From the NCBI RefSeq assembly GCF_000504305.1, contig NZ_KI632512.1:3536404-3600403 (forward strand): 64,000 bases of DNA. Direction: 5' to 3'. Positions 32,017 through 40,202 of this stretch are shown here, piece by piece. Under the pieces are notes generated by a model, which did no database searches, was not told the origin of the DNA, and saw only the letters and a list, made by a program, of their open reading frames with translations. Position 1 is the stretch's first letter. Each line of letters opens with the position of its first letter. The position numbers and the translations under genes were made by a program. This DNA is from Nitratidesulfovibrio termitidis HI1 (GTDB lineage Bacteria > Desulfobacterota > Desulfovibrionia > Desulfovibrionales > Desulfovibrionaceae).

Positions 32017-33309
32017 TCAGGCCCGCACGAACAGGCCGGGGGCCAGTCCCTCGTGGGCACAGTGCAGCACCCCCGCCATGCCGGGGTGCAGCCGGTCCAC
32101 GGTTTCGCCCTTGTGGTTTTCCAGCCGGAAGTCGCCGGGTTGCAGTTCCGGCCTGTGCAGGCCGGGCAGCAGCAGTTCCAGGGGCTTTTCGGCGCGCCAA
32201 GGGGCGCGCACGGATACGTGCCACGCGGCGTTGTCCGCAGGCTGCTCGATGCGCGCGACCACCGGGCGGCGCATGGCGTCGTGCGGCAGGCCCCGGTTCA
32301 GCCGTTTGCCGCCGGGCAGGAAAAAGCCGGTGGAAAGCGGCCTGCTGGCGGTGTTCAGCAGTTCGTACAGGTAATCCTCGTGCCGGAAGGTGCGCCGGGT
32401 CAGGTCGTCCAGCGCGGTGCGGTAGGCGTCGGTAACCTGGGCCACGTAGCCCGCGCTCTTCACCCGGCCTTCGATCTTCAGCGCGGCCACGCCCACGGCG
32501 GCAAACCAGCGCACGTACTTCACCAGGCACAGGTCGTTGGGCGCCCAGAAGCTGGAGTGGAACGGGCCGTCCTGTACCGCTTCCCACGCGATTTCGCCGG
32601 GCCGGGTCTTTTCTTCCACGGCCAGGGCCATGCCCATGTACTCGAAACGGCAGGGGTGGGTGCACTGGCCGAGGTTGGCCGGGCGGTTGTTCATCCAGGC
32701 GGAAAGCAGGCAATGGCCGGACACGGCAAGACACATGGCCCCGTGCACGAAGGCTTCGAATTCCACGCCGGGACAGGCCCGGACCAGGGCGCGGATGCCG
32801 TTCAGGTCCAGTTCGCGCGCCATGTTCACACGGGTGGCGCCCATGTCCTGCCAGAACAGGGCGGCTTCCGCGTTGGCGGTGTTGGCCTGGGTGGAAACGT
32901 GCAGCGGCAGATTCGGCGCGCGGCGGCGGGCCATGCGGGCAACGCCCGGGTCGGCCACGATCAGGGCGTCCACGCCAGCCGCGTGGGCCTCTTCCATGGC
33001 GGCTTCCACGTCGCGCAGGTGGCGCTGGTGGGGCAGGCTGTTCAGGCAGTAGTAGACGTGCGCATTCACGGCATGGGCGCGCCGGACCGCCTGCGGCAGT
33101 TCGTCGGGCGAAAAGCCTTGTGCGCCCGCCCGCAGGTTGGGGCCGCGTCCGCCAAGGTATACGGCGTTGGCGCCATAGCGCAGGGCCGCGTCCAGCTTTT
33201 CCATGTCGCCCGCCGGGGCCAGCAGTTCGGGCAGGGCAAGGCGCGCGGAAGCGGGATGGTCCGCGTCTCGCGGGGACGGGGGGGGGTGTGCTGTGAAACC
33301 GTTGCTCAT
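32017..33309 (-). CDS. peptidase U32-family protein (RNA/cofactor hydroxylase type)
   Basis: 430 residues from MSNGFTAHP; an ATG three codons upstream is equally possible and no strong SD is seen. The fold starts LPELLAPAGDMEKLDAAL..GANAVYLGG. The U32 signature EAFVHGAMCLAVSGHCLLSAW, followed by GQCTHPCRFEY, provides the four cysteines that bind a 4Fe-4S cluster in relatives. Despite the name, studied relatives (TrhP, RlhA, UbiU/V) take part in hydroxylation of tRNA, rRNA or quinone precursors rather than proteolysis. Which one this is cannot be told. It lies between the sigma54 activator and a PHP protein, all on the minus strand. Confidence 0.8.
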   Translation of the reverse strand: MSNGFTAHPPPSPRDADHPASARLALPELLAPAGDMEKLDAALRYGANAVYLGGRGPNLRAGAQGFSPDELPQAVRRAHAVNAHVYYCLNSLPHQRHLRDVEAAMEEAHAAGVDALIVADPGVARMARRRAPNLPLHVSTQANTANAEAALFWQDMGATRVNMARELDLNGIRALVRACPGVEFEAFVHGAMCLAVSGHCLLSAWMNNRPANLGQCTHPCRFEYMGMALAVEEKTRPGEIAWEAVQDGPFHSSFWAPNDLCLVKYVRWFAAVGVAALKIEGRVKSAGYVAQVTDAYRTALDDLTRRTFRHEDYLYELLNTASRPLSTGFFLPGGKRLNRGLPHDAMRRPVVARIEQPADNAAWHVSVRAPWRAEKPLELLLPGLHRPELQPGDFRLENHKGETVDRLHPGMAGVLHCAHEGLAPGLFVRA

Positions 33310-33414
33310 GATGACCATGCGTGGTTGAGGCTGTGGTGTGGGTAGGTTGATGGCCGACGGCCCGTCTTTGGTTGGCGGGTTGGCGGGGTTGCGGGGCGCT
33401 GCGGCAGGGCGCGC

Positions 33415-34326
33415 CTACACCGGCAGCCCCTGGCGGCGTCTGCGTTCCTTCAGGTCGTCCAGCACCGCGGTGGTCACGCGCAGGCCGCCGCGCCCGCGTC
33501 CCAGCGATATGCCGGGCTTGCCCGCGCCGTGATAGTCGGAGCCGCCGGTCAGGGCCAGTCCGTGCCGGGCGGCCAGGTCCACGCAGCGGCGGGTGTCGGC
33601 CTGGGAATGTTCGCTGTGGTAGGCCTCTATGGCGTCCAGGCCGTGGGGCTTGAGGTCGGCCACGGTGTCGTCCAGCCATTCGGCAAAGCCGTTGCCGGGG
33701 TAGCGGAACAGCATGGGGTGGGCCAGGGACACGGTGGCGCCCACGGAACGCAGCAGGGCCACGCCTTCGACGGGGGACAACGTTTCCTTGGCCACGTAGG
33801 CCCGGCCACCGGGACCGATGTACCGGGCAAAGGCCTCTTGCGGCGAGGAGACGTAGCCCTTGTCGTGCAGGATGCGCGCGAAGTGCAGGCGGCTGACCGA
33901 TTCGCCGCCGGAGATGGCCTCCACCTCGGCGTATTCGATGTCCACGCCGCACTCGCGCAGTTGCGCCGCGATGCGCTGGTTGCGGATGGCGCGGTGGTGG
34001 CGCAATTCGGCCAGGGTGGCATCCAGCGGGTTGGCGTCCAGCGGGTTGGCGCCCGGATGGGGGCCGTCGCCTTCGGGCAGCCACAGGCCCAGGATGTGCA
34101 GTTCGCCGTGTTCGCAGCGTACGCCCAGTTCGCACCCCCGGATGACCTCGATGCCGCGCTGGCGTCCTTCGCGCACGGCTTCGTCCAGGCCGGACGTGGT
34201 GTCGTGGTCGGTAAGGGCGATGGCGGCCAGTCTGGCGGCGGCGGCCTTGCGCACGAGGTCCGCCGGGGTGTCGCTGCCGTCGGATGCGGTGGAATGGGAA
34301 TGCAGGTCTATGAAACGGATGGACAT
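33415..34326 (-). CDS. PHP-domain metal-dependent phosphoesterase
   Basis: 303 residues starting MSIRFIDLHSHSTASDGSDTP. The PHP metal-binding motifs are all present: DLHSHSTASDG, ALTDHDTTSG, the Glu in RGCELGV, ILGLWLP, SLAHPMLF and GGSDYHG. This is the RNase AM/TrpH-like subgroup, which in E. coli removes 5' nucleotides from short RNAs and 3',5'-bisphosphates. The activity is inferred. A 15-bp duplication codes NPLDANPLDA at residues 93-102. It follows the same strand as the U32 gene with a 105-bp gap. Confidence 0.87.
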   Translation of the reverse strand: MSIRFIDLHSHSTASDGSDTPADLVRKAAAARLAAIALTDHDTTSGLDEAVREGRQRGIEVIRGCELGVRCEHGELHILGLWLPEGDGPHPGANPLDANPLDATLAELRHHRAIRNQRIAAQLRECGVDIEYAEVEAISGGESVSRLHFARILHDKGYVSSPQEAFARYIGPGGRAYVAKETLSPVEGVALLRSVGATVSLAHPMLFRYPGNGFAEWLDDTVADLKPHGLDAIEAYHSEHSQADTRRCVDLAARHGLALTGGSDYHGAGKPGISLGRGRGGLRVTTAVLDDLKERRRRQGLPV

Positions 34327-34507
34327 GGCTGCTCCGGATGCCTGATACCCCGCGCCTTCCGGGGCATGGCCTGACCATGTCGCGGGCGGAACGGCGGGGT
34401 ACGGAGGATGCTACGTGCCGCCACGGCGGGTTGTCAACAAAGGCGTCCGGCATCCCGGACAGGTGCTGTCCCCCGGGCTGTCGCGCGGGCCGGGCGCGGG
34501 TGTTTTC

Positions 34508-34543
34508 GGGGCTGCCGGGCTTGTCGGGCTTGTCGGGTCTGGC
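34508..34543 (+). repeat. 9-bp tandem array, 4 units, intergenic
   Basis: GGGGCTGCC, GGGCTTGTC (twice), GGGTCTGGC between the PHP gene and the Trm112-like gene. Confidence 0.6.
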
Positions 34544-34608
34544 GCGCCGCTTGAGCGGGCGGCGGCTTCGGGCTATGGTGCGCGCACAATGCAACCAAGG
34601 AGCATGCC

Positions 34609-34809
34609 GTGTCGCTGAACAAGGAACTGCTGGAAATCCTCGTCTGCCCCAAGTGCCGCCAGCCCGTGGAACCCGTGGACAACGAACGCGGCCTGAAGTG
34701 CGCCCAGTGCAAGGTGGTCTACCCCGTGCGCGACGAGATTCCCGTGATGCTGGTGGAAGAGGCCGTTCCCGCCGAAATGTGGGAACAGGGACAGCGTTCG
34801 GTGAAGTAG
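34609..34809 (+). CDS. Trm112-like zinc protein (YcaR family)
   Basis: 66 residues with a GTG start at 34609, positioned seven bases after AAGGAG; the nearby ATG at 34604 is in another frame. Four cysteines, C13-x2-C16 and C31-x2-C34 (LVCPKCRQP, LKCAQCKVVYP), form a zinc ribbon followed by the family motif YPVRDEIPVML. Trm112 activates methyltransferases in eukaryotes and archaea; bacterial members accompany lipid-A or nucleotide-sugar genes and probably bind a partner enzyme. No such gene is adjacent here. Confidence 0.85.
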   Translation: MSLNKELLEILVCPKCRQPVEPVDNERGLKCAQCKVVYPVRDEIPVMLVEEAVPAEMWEQGQRSVK

Positions 34810-35127
34810 GGCCGGGGCTTTTGCGCATTGCGGCCCGGCGTGAACCGGCCAGGCCCAGTGCGCCCAGTGCGCCCGGTGCGCCCGGTGTGTCCGGTGTCCA
34901 GTGTGTCCGGACTGGCCCGGCAAGGCCCGCGCGGAGCGGCGTGGCAGCCTGTCCCGCCACGGTGCCACGGTGCCACGGTGCGCCGCGCCCCTGCCGTTCG
35001 TCCCGCCCACGTACACGTTGACAGCGCCGCCGGGGGTGTTAGCTATCCCTGTGCGGCCCCGGCGCGTCGGCCAAGCCGCGTGCCGTGCTCCGCGCCGTCC
35101 GCAATCCGCCCACCAGAAGAGGTGCGC
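34810..35127. other. intergenic region, 318 bp, repeat-rich
   Basis: Contains the 9-bp array at 34852-34896 and three 8-bp CACGGTGC units near 34957-34980. No gene is seen; an SD (AGAAGAGG) near its end serves the Hsp20 gene. Confidence 0.5.
34852..34896 (+). repeat. 9-bp tandem array, 5 units, intergenic
   Basis: GGCCCAGTG, CGCCCAGTG, CGCCCGGTG (twice), TGTCCGGTG. Confidence 0.7.
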
Positions 35128-35541
35128 ATGGTTATCGACTTCAGCGCGTTCTACGAATTTCCCAACCTGCTCGACCGCCTGGCGGGCGATGCGGGGCGCA
35201 ATCTGGCGGCCACGCGTGGCCGGGCGCAGTTTCCGCCGCTGAACATCGGCGAGGACGACGCGGCCATCCGCGTGCGCGCGCTGGTGCCCGGCGCGGACCT
35301 GGACGGGCTGGACATCACCCTCACCGACAAGACACTGGTGCTCAAGGGCGAACTGCCCGTGGTGCGTGGCCGGTACTACCGGCAGGAGCGGCCCACCGGC
35401 CCCTTTCAGCGGGTGGTGACCCTGAACGTGCCCATCGACCGCGACCGGGCCACGGCCACCATGAAGGACGGCGTGCTGGAGATCGTGCTGCCCAAGGCAC
35501 AGGCCGTGAAGCCGCGCACTGTTCACATCGAAGTCAGGTAG
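35128..35541 (+). CDS. Hsp20-family small heat-shock protein
   Basis: 137 residues; ATG 35128 with AGAAGAGG SD. The alpha-crystallin domain is visible from PPLNIGEDDAAIRVRALVPGADL to the C terminus, including the typical LVLKGEL strand, ERPTGPFQRVVTLNVPID and the MKDGVLEIVLPKAQ strand that patches oligomers. A C-terminal V-x-I-type anchor (TVHIEVR) is present. It holds unfolding proteins for refolding chaperones. A second Hsp20 gene follows at 35749, separated by a palindromic repeat element. No CIRCE or sigma32-type site was identified. Confidence 0.92.
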   Translation: MVIDFSAFYEFPNLLDRLAGDAGRNLAATRGRAQFPPLNIGEDDAAIRVRALVPGADLDGLDITLTDKTLVLKGELPVVRGRYYRQERPTGPFQRVVTLNVPIDRDRATATMKDGVLEIVLPKAQAVKPRTVHIEVR

Positions 35542-35737
35542 GGGCTGCTTCGAAATTGTCCTTTCGTCTGTTGGCTTTGTCAAACTTCGCCTGTCATTAC
35601 GGTTGAATACGTTAAGAGCGCGATGCGGTCGCCAGCCGTAATGCTCGAAAACTCGCATAACGGCTGCCGCATGCTCCCTCATGCCAGGCTCGTTTTCCTT
35701 GCCAGCAAACGAAAATCCTAATTTGGAAACACCCCCT
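35542..35737. repeat. MITE-like palindromic element, copy 2 (about 195 bp)
   Basis: Starts directly after the Hsp20 stop. The left arm contains CTTTGTCAAACTTCGCCTGTC; the right arm GCAAACGAAAATCCTAATTTGG is its imperfect complement; the core shares GAATACGTTAAGAGCGC with copy 3. It ends just before the SD of the next hsp20 gene. Confidence 0.75.
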
Positions 35738-35748
35738 AGGAGGCTGCC

Positions 35749-36294
35749 ATGACGCCCCCAGACCGCCGCCCCCGTTTTCCGCATCCCGCCGCCCGCCCCG
35801 CCCGCCAGAGCGAACGGGGAGGCGCGGAGAATCGTGCCCGGCAGGGCCGGTTCGCCTCGTCGCCGCAACCGCCGCGCATGCGTCCCCAGGCCGATCTGGT
35901 GGAGCGTGAGGACGGCTTTCACCTGTTTCTGGACATGCCCGGCGTGGCCCACGACGACCTGGTGCTGGACGTGGAAGGCGACGAACTGACCGTGCGCGGG
36001 GTGACCCGCTTTGGCGATTGCCGCGACATGGGAAGGGATGCAGGGCACGACGGAGAAGTGGAACCCGGCGTCACGGAAGGTCCCGCCCCCTCGCCTTGCG
36101 GTTGTGGCGCGACGGGCGGCCCCCGCGTGCACGCCATGGAGTTCGGCGACGTGGAATACCACGCCGTGTTCACCCTGTCGGACATGGTGGACGCCGCGCG
36201 CATTTCGGCCCAACTGGCCAACGGCGTGCTGACCATCCGCATGCCCAAGCGCGAGGCCGCCGCGCCGCGCAGGATATCCGTCGAACATTTATAG
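35749..36294 (+). CDS. second Hsp20-family protein with a loop insertion
   Basis: 181 residues; ATG 35749 preceded by TAGGAGG. A disordered basic N terminus of about 45 residues is followed by an alpha-crystallin domain (PQADLVEREDGFHLFLDMPGV, LVLDVEGDELTVRG). The middle is interrupted by a 45-residue acidic/Gly-Cys-rich insert (near residues 90-128, with a CGCG motif). The fold then resumes with GDVEYHAVFTLSDMVDAARI and LANGVLTIRMPKRE. It is probably a chaperone partner of the upstream Hsp20. The insert is unusual and may change client or metal interactions. Confidence 0.85.
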   Translation: MTPPDRRPRFPHPAARPARQSERGGAENRARQGRFASSPQPPRMRPQADLVEREDGFHLFLDMPGVAHDDLVLDVEGDELTVRGVTRFGDCRDMGRDAGHDGEVEPGVTEGPAPSPCGCGATGGPRVHAMEFGDVEYHAVFTLSDMVDAARISAQLANGVLTIRMPKREAAAPRRISVEHL

Positions 36295-36444
36295 TCCGCG
36301 CATTGCGCAACAGGCCGCATCCCGAGCCGATTTTTCGCAGACGTCTTTTCCGTGCACACGTTCCGGGCCACCGCCCCACGCGGTGGCCCGTTCCCTTCCC
36401 GGCGCGCCGTGCCGCGCCAGCCATACCATCAGGAATTCCCGACC

Positions 36445-36993
36445 ATGAAACTGCTCATCGCTTCCGACCTGCACGGCTCGTTGCCGCGCACCGAACTGGT
36501 GCTGGAACTGGCCCGCACCCACCACCCCGACGCCCTGGTGCTGCTGGGCGACCTGCTGTACCACGGTCCGCGCAACCCGGTGCCGGAAGGCTACGCCCCG
36601 CGTGAAGTGGCGGCCCTGCTCAACGACTGGGCTCCGCGCATCATCGCCGTGCGCGGCAACTGCGACGCGGAAGTGGACACCATGGTCCTGCGCTTTCCCC
36701 TGCCGGAAGCGGCGTGGATTTTCGCCGACGGACTGCGCATCTGGGCCAACCACGGGCACCATCACCAACTGCCCGACCGCTTCCCGAACCTGGCCCCCGG
36801 CGACGTGTTTCTGTGCGGGCACACCCACATCCCCCGCGCGGAAACCGTGGACGGCCTGCACATCTGGAACGTGGGCTCCACCACCCTGCCCAAGGACGGC
36901 TACGTGGCCTCGTACGGCCTGTTCGATGCAGGCACCCTGTCCATCCGCGACCTGGGCGGCAACGAAGTGCTGCGCCACACCCCCGGCGCGTAG
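36445..36993 (+). CDS. yfcE: YfcE-like metallophosphodiesterase
   Basis: 182 residues; ATG 36445 with an AGGA SD. Calcineurin-type metallophosphoesterase motifs: ASDLHGS (D8, H10), LLGDLLYHGPRNPVPEGY (D36), RGNCDAEVD (N72), ANHGHHHQ and GHTHIPRAE. This matches YfcE/MJ0936-type phosphodiesterases that hydrolyse phosphodiester substrates with manganese; the natural substrate is unknown. The following dihydrouridine synthase gene begins within about 95 bp and may be co-transcribed. Confidence 0.87.
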   Translation: MKLLIASDLHGSLPRTELVLELARTHHPDALVLLGDLLYHGPRNPVPEGYAPREVAALLNDWAPRIIAVRGNCDAEVDTMVLRFPLPEAAWIFADGLRIWANHGHHHQLPDRFPNLAPGDVFLCGHTHIPRAETVDGLHIWNVGSTTLPKDGYVASYGLFDAGTLSIRDLGGNEVLRHTPGA

Positions 36994-37086
36994 CCCGCGC
37001 CCATGCCGCATTCCGAGCCGCATGACCTCATGTCCGACGCATCCCCATCAAGCAGATGCCCATCGAACACGCATGGGCCTGACACC

Positions 37087-38232
37087 ATGACCGTTCCTGC
37101 CCCCGACACCGGCCCCGGCATGGCCCAGGCAACCGCCGCTCCGGCCACCAGACTGGACGATGCGGCACTTGCCGCGCGCCTGCGCCAGCCGCTGGCCGTG
37201 GGCGGGCGCACCGTGCCGGGGCGACTGTGGCTGGCCCCCATGGCCGGGCTGGGCCACGCCGCCTTCCGCGAGGTGGTGGAAGGCTACGGCGGCTGCGGTC
37301 TGCTGTTCACCGGCATGTGCAACGCCCGCGCCGTGCCCACGGAGCGTCCGGAAAAGTCCGAGGCGTTCTCGTGGCGCGCGGGCGAGCCGCCCCGGCTGGT
37401 CTGCCAGTTGTTCGGGGCGGAGCCGGAACACATGGCCGAAGGCGCGCGCCGGGTGCAGGACGAAGGCTTCTTCGGCGTGGACCTGAACATGGGCTGCTCG
37501 GTGTCCGCCATCGTCAAGCGCGGCTGCGGGGCAGACCTGCTGCGCGACCCGGAGCGCGCCGTGCGCATGGTGGCAGAGGTGCGCCGCGCGGTGGACATTC
37601 CGCTGTTCGTCAAGTTCCGCACCGGCTGGTCGCCAGACCCGCAGCCCGCCGTGGACCTGGCACGCCGCTTCGAGGACGCCGGGGCCGACTGCCTGGTCTT
37701 TCACCCCCGCGTGGCCCCGGACCGGCGCACCCAGCCGCCCCGGCGCGCCCACATCGGGCTGGTCAAGGCGGCGGTGTCCATCCCGGTCGTGGGCAACGGC
37801 GACGTGTTCACGCCGGAGGACTGCGCCAGCCTGCTGGACGACACCGGTTGCGACGGCGTGTCGTTGGGCCGCATCGCCGTGGCCCGCCCGTGGGTGTTCG
37901 CGGCCTGGACAGGAGCACTCGACGACGACCCGGACCGCAACCCCGCCCCGTGGCGCGACGCCCCGCTGGCCCTGCTGGACGCGTTGGCCCGGCGGCACGG
38001 ACCGGCCCGCGCCGTGCGCATGTTCGGCAAGTTTCTGGTCTACCTTACCGGCAACTTCACCTACGGCAACGGGCTGCGTGGACGGTTGCTGCGGGTGACA
38101 GGCCGGACGCCCGCCTCTTTTGGAGCGGACGATCCCGGAGGCCTGCATGCCCTGCGCGAAGCCCTGCGGACCGAACTGGACCCGCTGCCCGCCGTGCTGC
38201 GCCGTCCCAGCGCGCTGCTATTCGGCATGTAG
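37087..38232 (+). CDS. tRNA-dihydrouridine synthase (Dus family)
   Basis: 381 residues if started at ATG 37087; ATGs at 37030 and 37003 are possible and none has a clear SD. The FMN TIM barrel starts LWLAPMAGLGHAAFREVV. The active-site cysteine lies in DLNMGCSVSAIVKRGCGADLL, tRNA-binding residues in VFHPRVAPDRRTQ, and FMN phosphate binding in VVGNGDVFTPEDC and SLGRIAVARPWVF. It reduces uridine to dihydrouridine in tRNA using NADPH. It could be any Dus paralogue; the sequence does not settle which site is modified. A strong terminator follows. Confidence 0.87.
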   Translation: MTVPAPDTGPGMAQATAAPATRLDDAALAARLRQPLAVGGRTVPGRLWLAPMAGLGHAAFREVVEGYGGCGLLFTGMCNARAVPTERPEKSEAFSWRAGEPPRLVCQLFGAEPEHMAEGARRVQDEGFFGVDLNMGCSVSAIVKRGCGADLLRDPERAVRMVAEVRRAVDIPLFVKFRTGWSPDPQPAVDLARRFEDAGADCLVFHPRVAPDRRTQPPRRAHIGLVKAAVSIPVVGNGDVFTPEDCASLLDDTGCDGVSLGRIAVARPWVFAAWTGALDDDPDRNPAPWRDAPLALLDALARRHGPARAVRMFGKFLVYLTGNFTYGNGLRGRLLRVTGRTPASFGADDPGGLHALREALRTELDPLPAVLRRPSALLFGM

Positions 38233-38283
38233 GTCCGCCCGGCATCGGGCATTACACCGCATTCTTTCCAGGCTTCACGTGCT

Positions 38284-38324
38284 CACGCCCGGCCCACCTC
38301 GTGATGGTCCGGGCGTGTTTTTTT
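38284..38324 (+). terminator. rho-independent terminator after the Dus gene
   Basis: CACGCCCGG (38284-38292) pairs with CCGGGCGTG (38309-38317), then seven T. Confidence 0.85.
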
Positions 38325-38343
38325 GCGTGGCCCGTGAAACCGC

Positions 38344-38374
38344 TTGACTTCGAGCGTACTCCAACTTGTAGGCT
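38344..38374 (+). promoter_or_regulatory. MerR-type promoter/operator with 19-bp spacer
   Basis: TTGACT (38344-38349) and TAGGCT (38369-38374) are 19 bp apart, the over-long spacing typical of MerR-controlled promoters. The spacer contains a dyad (TTCGAG...CTCCAA). It lies 22 bp before the merR-family gene. Confidence 0.6.
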
Positions 38375-38395
38375 CCGGAAAAAGGAGGAAGGCCC

Positions 38396-38758
38396 ATGCG
38401 CATCCGCGACGTGGCGGAAACCACCGGACTGAGTGCCCACACCCTGCGCTGGTACGAAAAGATCGGACTGTTGCGCTCGGTGGAGCGCGACCGGGGCGGG
38501 CGCAGGGTGTTCACGCAGGACGACCTGCGCTGGCTGGAATTCATCGGCAGGCTGCGCGAGATGGACATGCCGGTGCGCGAAATGGTGCGCTATGCAGAGT
38601 TGCGGGAGCAGGGTGATGCCACGCTGGCCGACAGGCGGGAACTGCTGGAAACACATCGCCAGCGCGTGCGCCAGCGCATGGACCGGCTGGCGGCGTGCCT
38701 GACCCATCTGGATGACAAGATTGCCTGGTATCGCGGGCAGGAGGACGACCATGCATGA
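38396..38758 (+). CDS. MerR-family transcriptional regulator
   Basis: 120 residues; SD AAGGAGG precedes ATG 38396. The N-terminal winged helix (MRIRDVAETTGLSAHTLRWYEKIGLL then RDRGGRRVFTQDDLRWLEFI) is canonical MerR. The C-terminal half is a coiled coil (RRELLETHRQRVRQRMDRLAACLTHLDDKIAWY) with a single cysteine, so metal sensing by a cysteine cluster is unlikely; an electrophile or redox signal is more plausible. It overlaps the CMD gene by eight bases and probably controls the pair through the 19-bp-spaced promoter. Confidence 0.9.
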   Translation: MRIRDVAETTGLSAHTLRWYEKIGLLRSVERDRGGRRVFTQDDLRWLEFIGRLREMDMPVREMVRYAELREQGDATLADRRELLETHRQRVRQRMDRLAACLTHLDDKIAWYRGQEDDHA

Positions 38759-39206
38759 CGACGTGAAGACGGCTCAAACGGAAGGGTCGGAACAGGCCGC
38801 AGGAGCGCAAGGGGCGGAAACCCGCTACCAGCGCGGACTGCGGGTGCTGTCGCAGGTGGACGGTACGGCGGGCGAACAGGTGGTGGCGAAACTGGCGGAA
38901 TTCGCGCCGGATTTCGCGCGGTTGCTGGTGGAGTTTCCCTTTGGCGACGTGTATGCCCGGCCCCAGCTTGACCTGCGCGAGCGCGAGATTGCCACCATCG
39001 CCGCGCTGACGGCCATGGGCACGGCGCGGCCCCAACTGGAGGTGCACATTGCCGCCGGTCTGCACGTGGGCCTGACCCGCGATGAGATCATGGAGGTGAT
39101 CATGCAGATGGCGGTGTACGCGGGCTTTCCCGCCGCGCTCAACGGCATTGCCGCCGCGCGCGAGGTGTTCGGGCGGCATGATGCGGCACAGGGTGGCAGG
39201 GGGTAG
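38751..39206 (+). CDS. carboxymuconolactone decarboxylase (CMD)-family protein
   Basis: 151 residues; ATG 38751 with GGAGG SD, overlapping the end of the regulator gene. The helical CMD fold is recognisable: YQRGLRVLSQVDG, FARLLVEFPFGDVYARPQLDLREREIATIAALTAMG and LEVHIAAGLHVGLTRDEIMEVIMQMAVYAGFPAAL. It lacks the AhpD CxxC, so peroxidase activity is not expected; the conserved His in LEVHI is the likely catalytic residue. MerR-controlled CMD proteins are common in stress-response pairs; the substrate is unknown. Confidence 0.87.
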   Translation: MHDDVKTAQTEGSEQAAGAQGAETRYQRGLRVLSQVDGTAGEQVVAKLAEFAPDFARLLVEFPFGDVYARPQLDLREREIATIAALTAMGTARPQLEVHIAAGLHVGLTRDEIMEVIMQMAVYAGFPAALNGIAAAREVFGRHDAAQGGRG

Positions 39207-39277
39207 CAGGGGCGGGGCGTAGAGGGGGGCGATGCAATTGGTCCGGACGGGCCGGGATTGACACGTGCCCGCACCAA

Positions 39278-39307
39278 CATCCCGCGACGGAAGCTCGTCG
39301 CGGGATG
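39278..39307. terminator. 12-bp perfect hairpin between convergent genes
   Basis: CATCCCGCGACG and CGTCGCGGGATG around GAAGCT; no T run. Confidence 0.55.
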
Positions 39308-39394
39308 CAAGGACAAAGGCTATCCAGTCGGACGGCAGGGAATCCGGAATGGCCCCCGCCAACCTCTTCGGGGCAGCGCATGTGATGCCCGTTG

Positions 39395-39931
39395 CTACCG
39401 AGGCCAGGCCAGCAGCACGTCCTCGCGGCGCAGGGGCAGGTCCAGCGCGTCTTCCGGGGCTCCGGAAATGGCCGCGTCGGCCAACCCCGCCACGTAGCCG
39501 GGCGGCAACGCCCACACCCCGATGGCCGGGCCGCCGTCCATGCGGATGGCCAGCGCCACGGCTTCTTCGTTCAGGCCCAGGATGCGCGCGGGCCTGCGGC
39601 ACCATGGCAGCCGTGCCACGGCGGGCAGGGGCGGCGCGCCCTTGGGTCGCTTGGGCATGCACGGTTCGCCGCGCAGGCGAAAGGACACCAGCACGCTGGT
39701 CCAGTCCCCTTCGCTGCCGTCGGCGCGGGCGGGCGCCAGCGCGTCGTCCTGCCGGGCGAACAGCCGGAACACCTCGACCCGTGCCCGGTGGTAGGTGTCC
39801 GTGCGGCGGCAGCGCACCCCGCTGCGGTGGATGGCGAAACATGTTTCGTTGATGGCAAGCAGACGGCGGGTTCCCGTGCAGGTGACGCCGGGAATGGTGA
39901 CCATGGAATCGGCAAGTAACTGGAACGGCAT
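39395..39931 (-). CDS. hypothetical protein, soluble
   Basis: 178 residues; ATG 39931 with GGAGG SD in a leader that also carries a strong hairpin. The sequence is mostly beta (MVTIPGVTCTGTRRLLAINETCFAIHRSGVRC, DWTSVLVSFRLRGEPCM), with four cysteines and a C-terminal acidic segment. No transmembrane helix or signal peptide. No family can be named. The SD and a defined leader argue that it is a real gene despite the lack of homology evidence. Confidence 0.6.
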   Translation of the reverse strand: MPFQLLADSMVTIPGVTCTGTRRLLAINETCFAIHRSGVRCRRTDTYHRARVEVFRLFARQDDALAPARADGSEGDWTSVLVSFRLRGEPCMPKRPKGAPPLPAVARLPWCRRPARILGLNEEAVALAIRMDGGPAIGVWALPPGYVAGLADAAISGAPEDALDLPLRREDVLLAWPR

Positions 39932-39947
39932 GTCGGTTCCTCCTGCT

Positions 39948-39974
39948 GATAGCCTACTTTTCCGGTAGGCTATC
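39948..39974 (-). promoter_or_regulatory. 10-bp perfect inverted repeat directly upstream of an SD
   Basis: GATAGCCTAC (39948-39957) and GTAGGCTATC (39965-39974) with a seven-base spacer, ending a few bases before the SD of the gene at 39931. It may be an operator or an RNA hairpin controlling translation. Confidence 0.55.
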
Positions 39975-40097
39975 TGGAGGCGGAAGGCAAGAAAAATCGG
40001 ACGAAAATCATTTGAGTATGATTTATTCCAATATGCGTTGTTACAGCATGTATTGGTACGAAATGCGTGTTCCGCTGAAAAGATGTTGAAAGGGCGG

Positions 40098-40142
40098 GCT
40101 GAAAGAAAACGGGTTCCGCGCCATGCACGCGCGGAACCCGTT
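40098..40142 (-). terminator. rho-independent terminator of the VOC gene (minus strand)
   Basis: AACGGGTTCCGCG (40108-40120) pairs with CGCGGAACCCGTT (40130-40142). Read on the minus strand it is followed by TTTTCTTTC. Confidence 0.75.
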
Positions 40143-40174
40143 GCGTTTCGGAATGGGAAAAGGGAAGGGAGATC

Positions 40175-40202
40175 GTCGCCCGTCGCCCGTCGCCCGTCGC
40201 CC
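40175..40202. repeat. 7-bp tandem repeat, 4 exact units
   Basis: GTCGCCC four times in a row, intergenic, followed by CTTGG. Confidence 0.75.

Noticed and set aside
32017-33309. U32 protein as a secreted protease
   Set aside because: No signal peptide; the four cysteines and studied relatives point to an Fe-S hydroxylase-type protein.
37003-37086. N-terminal extension of the Dus protein
   Set aside because: Residues before 37087 are low complexity and no SD supports the upstream starts, though they cannot be excluded.
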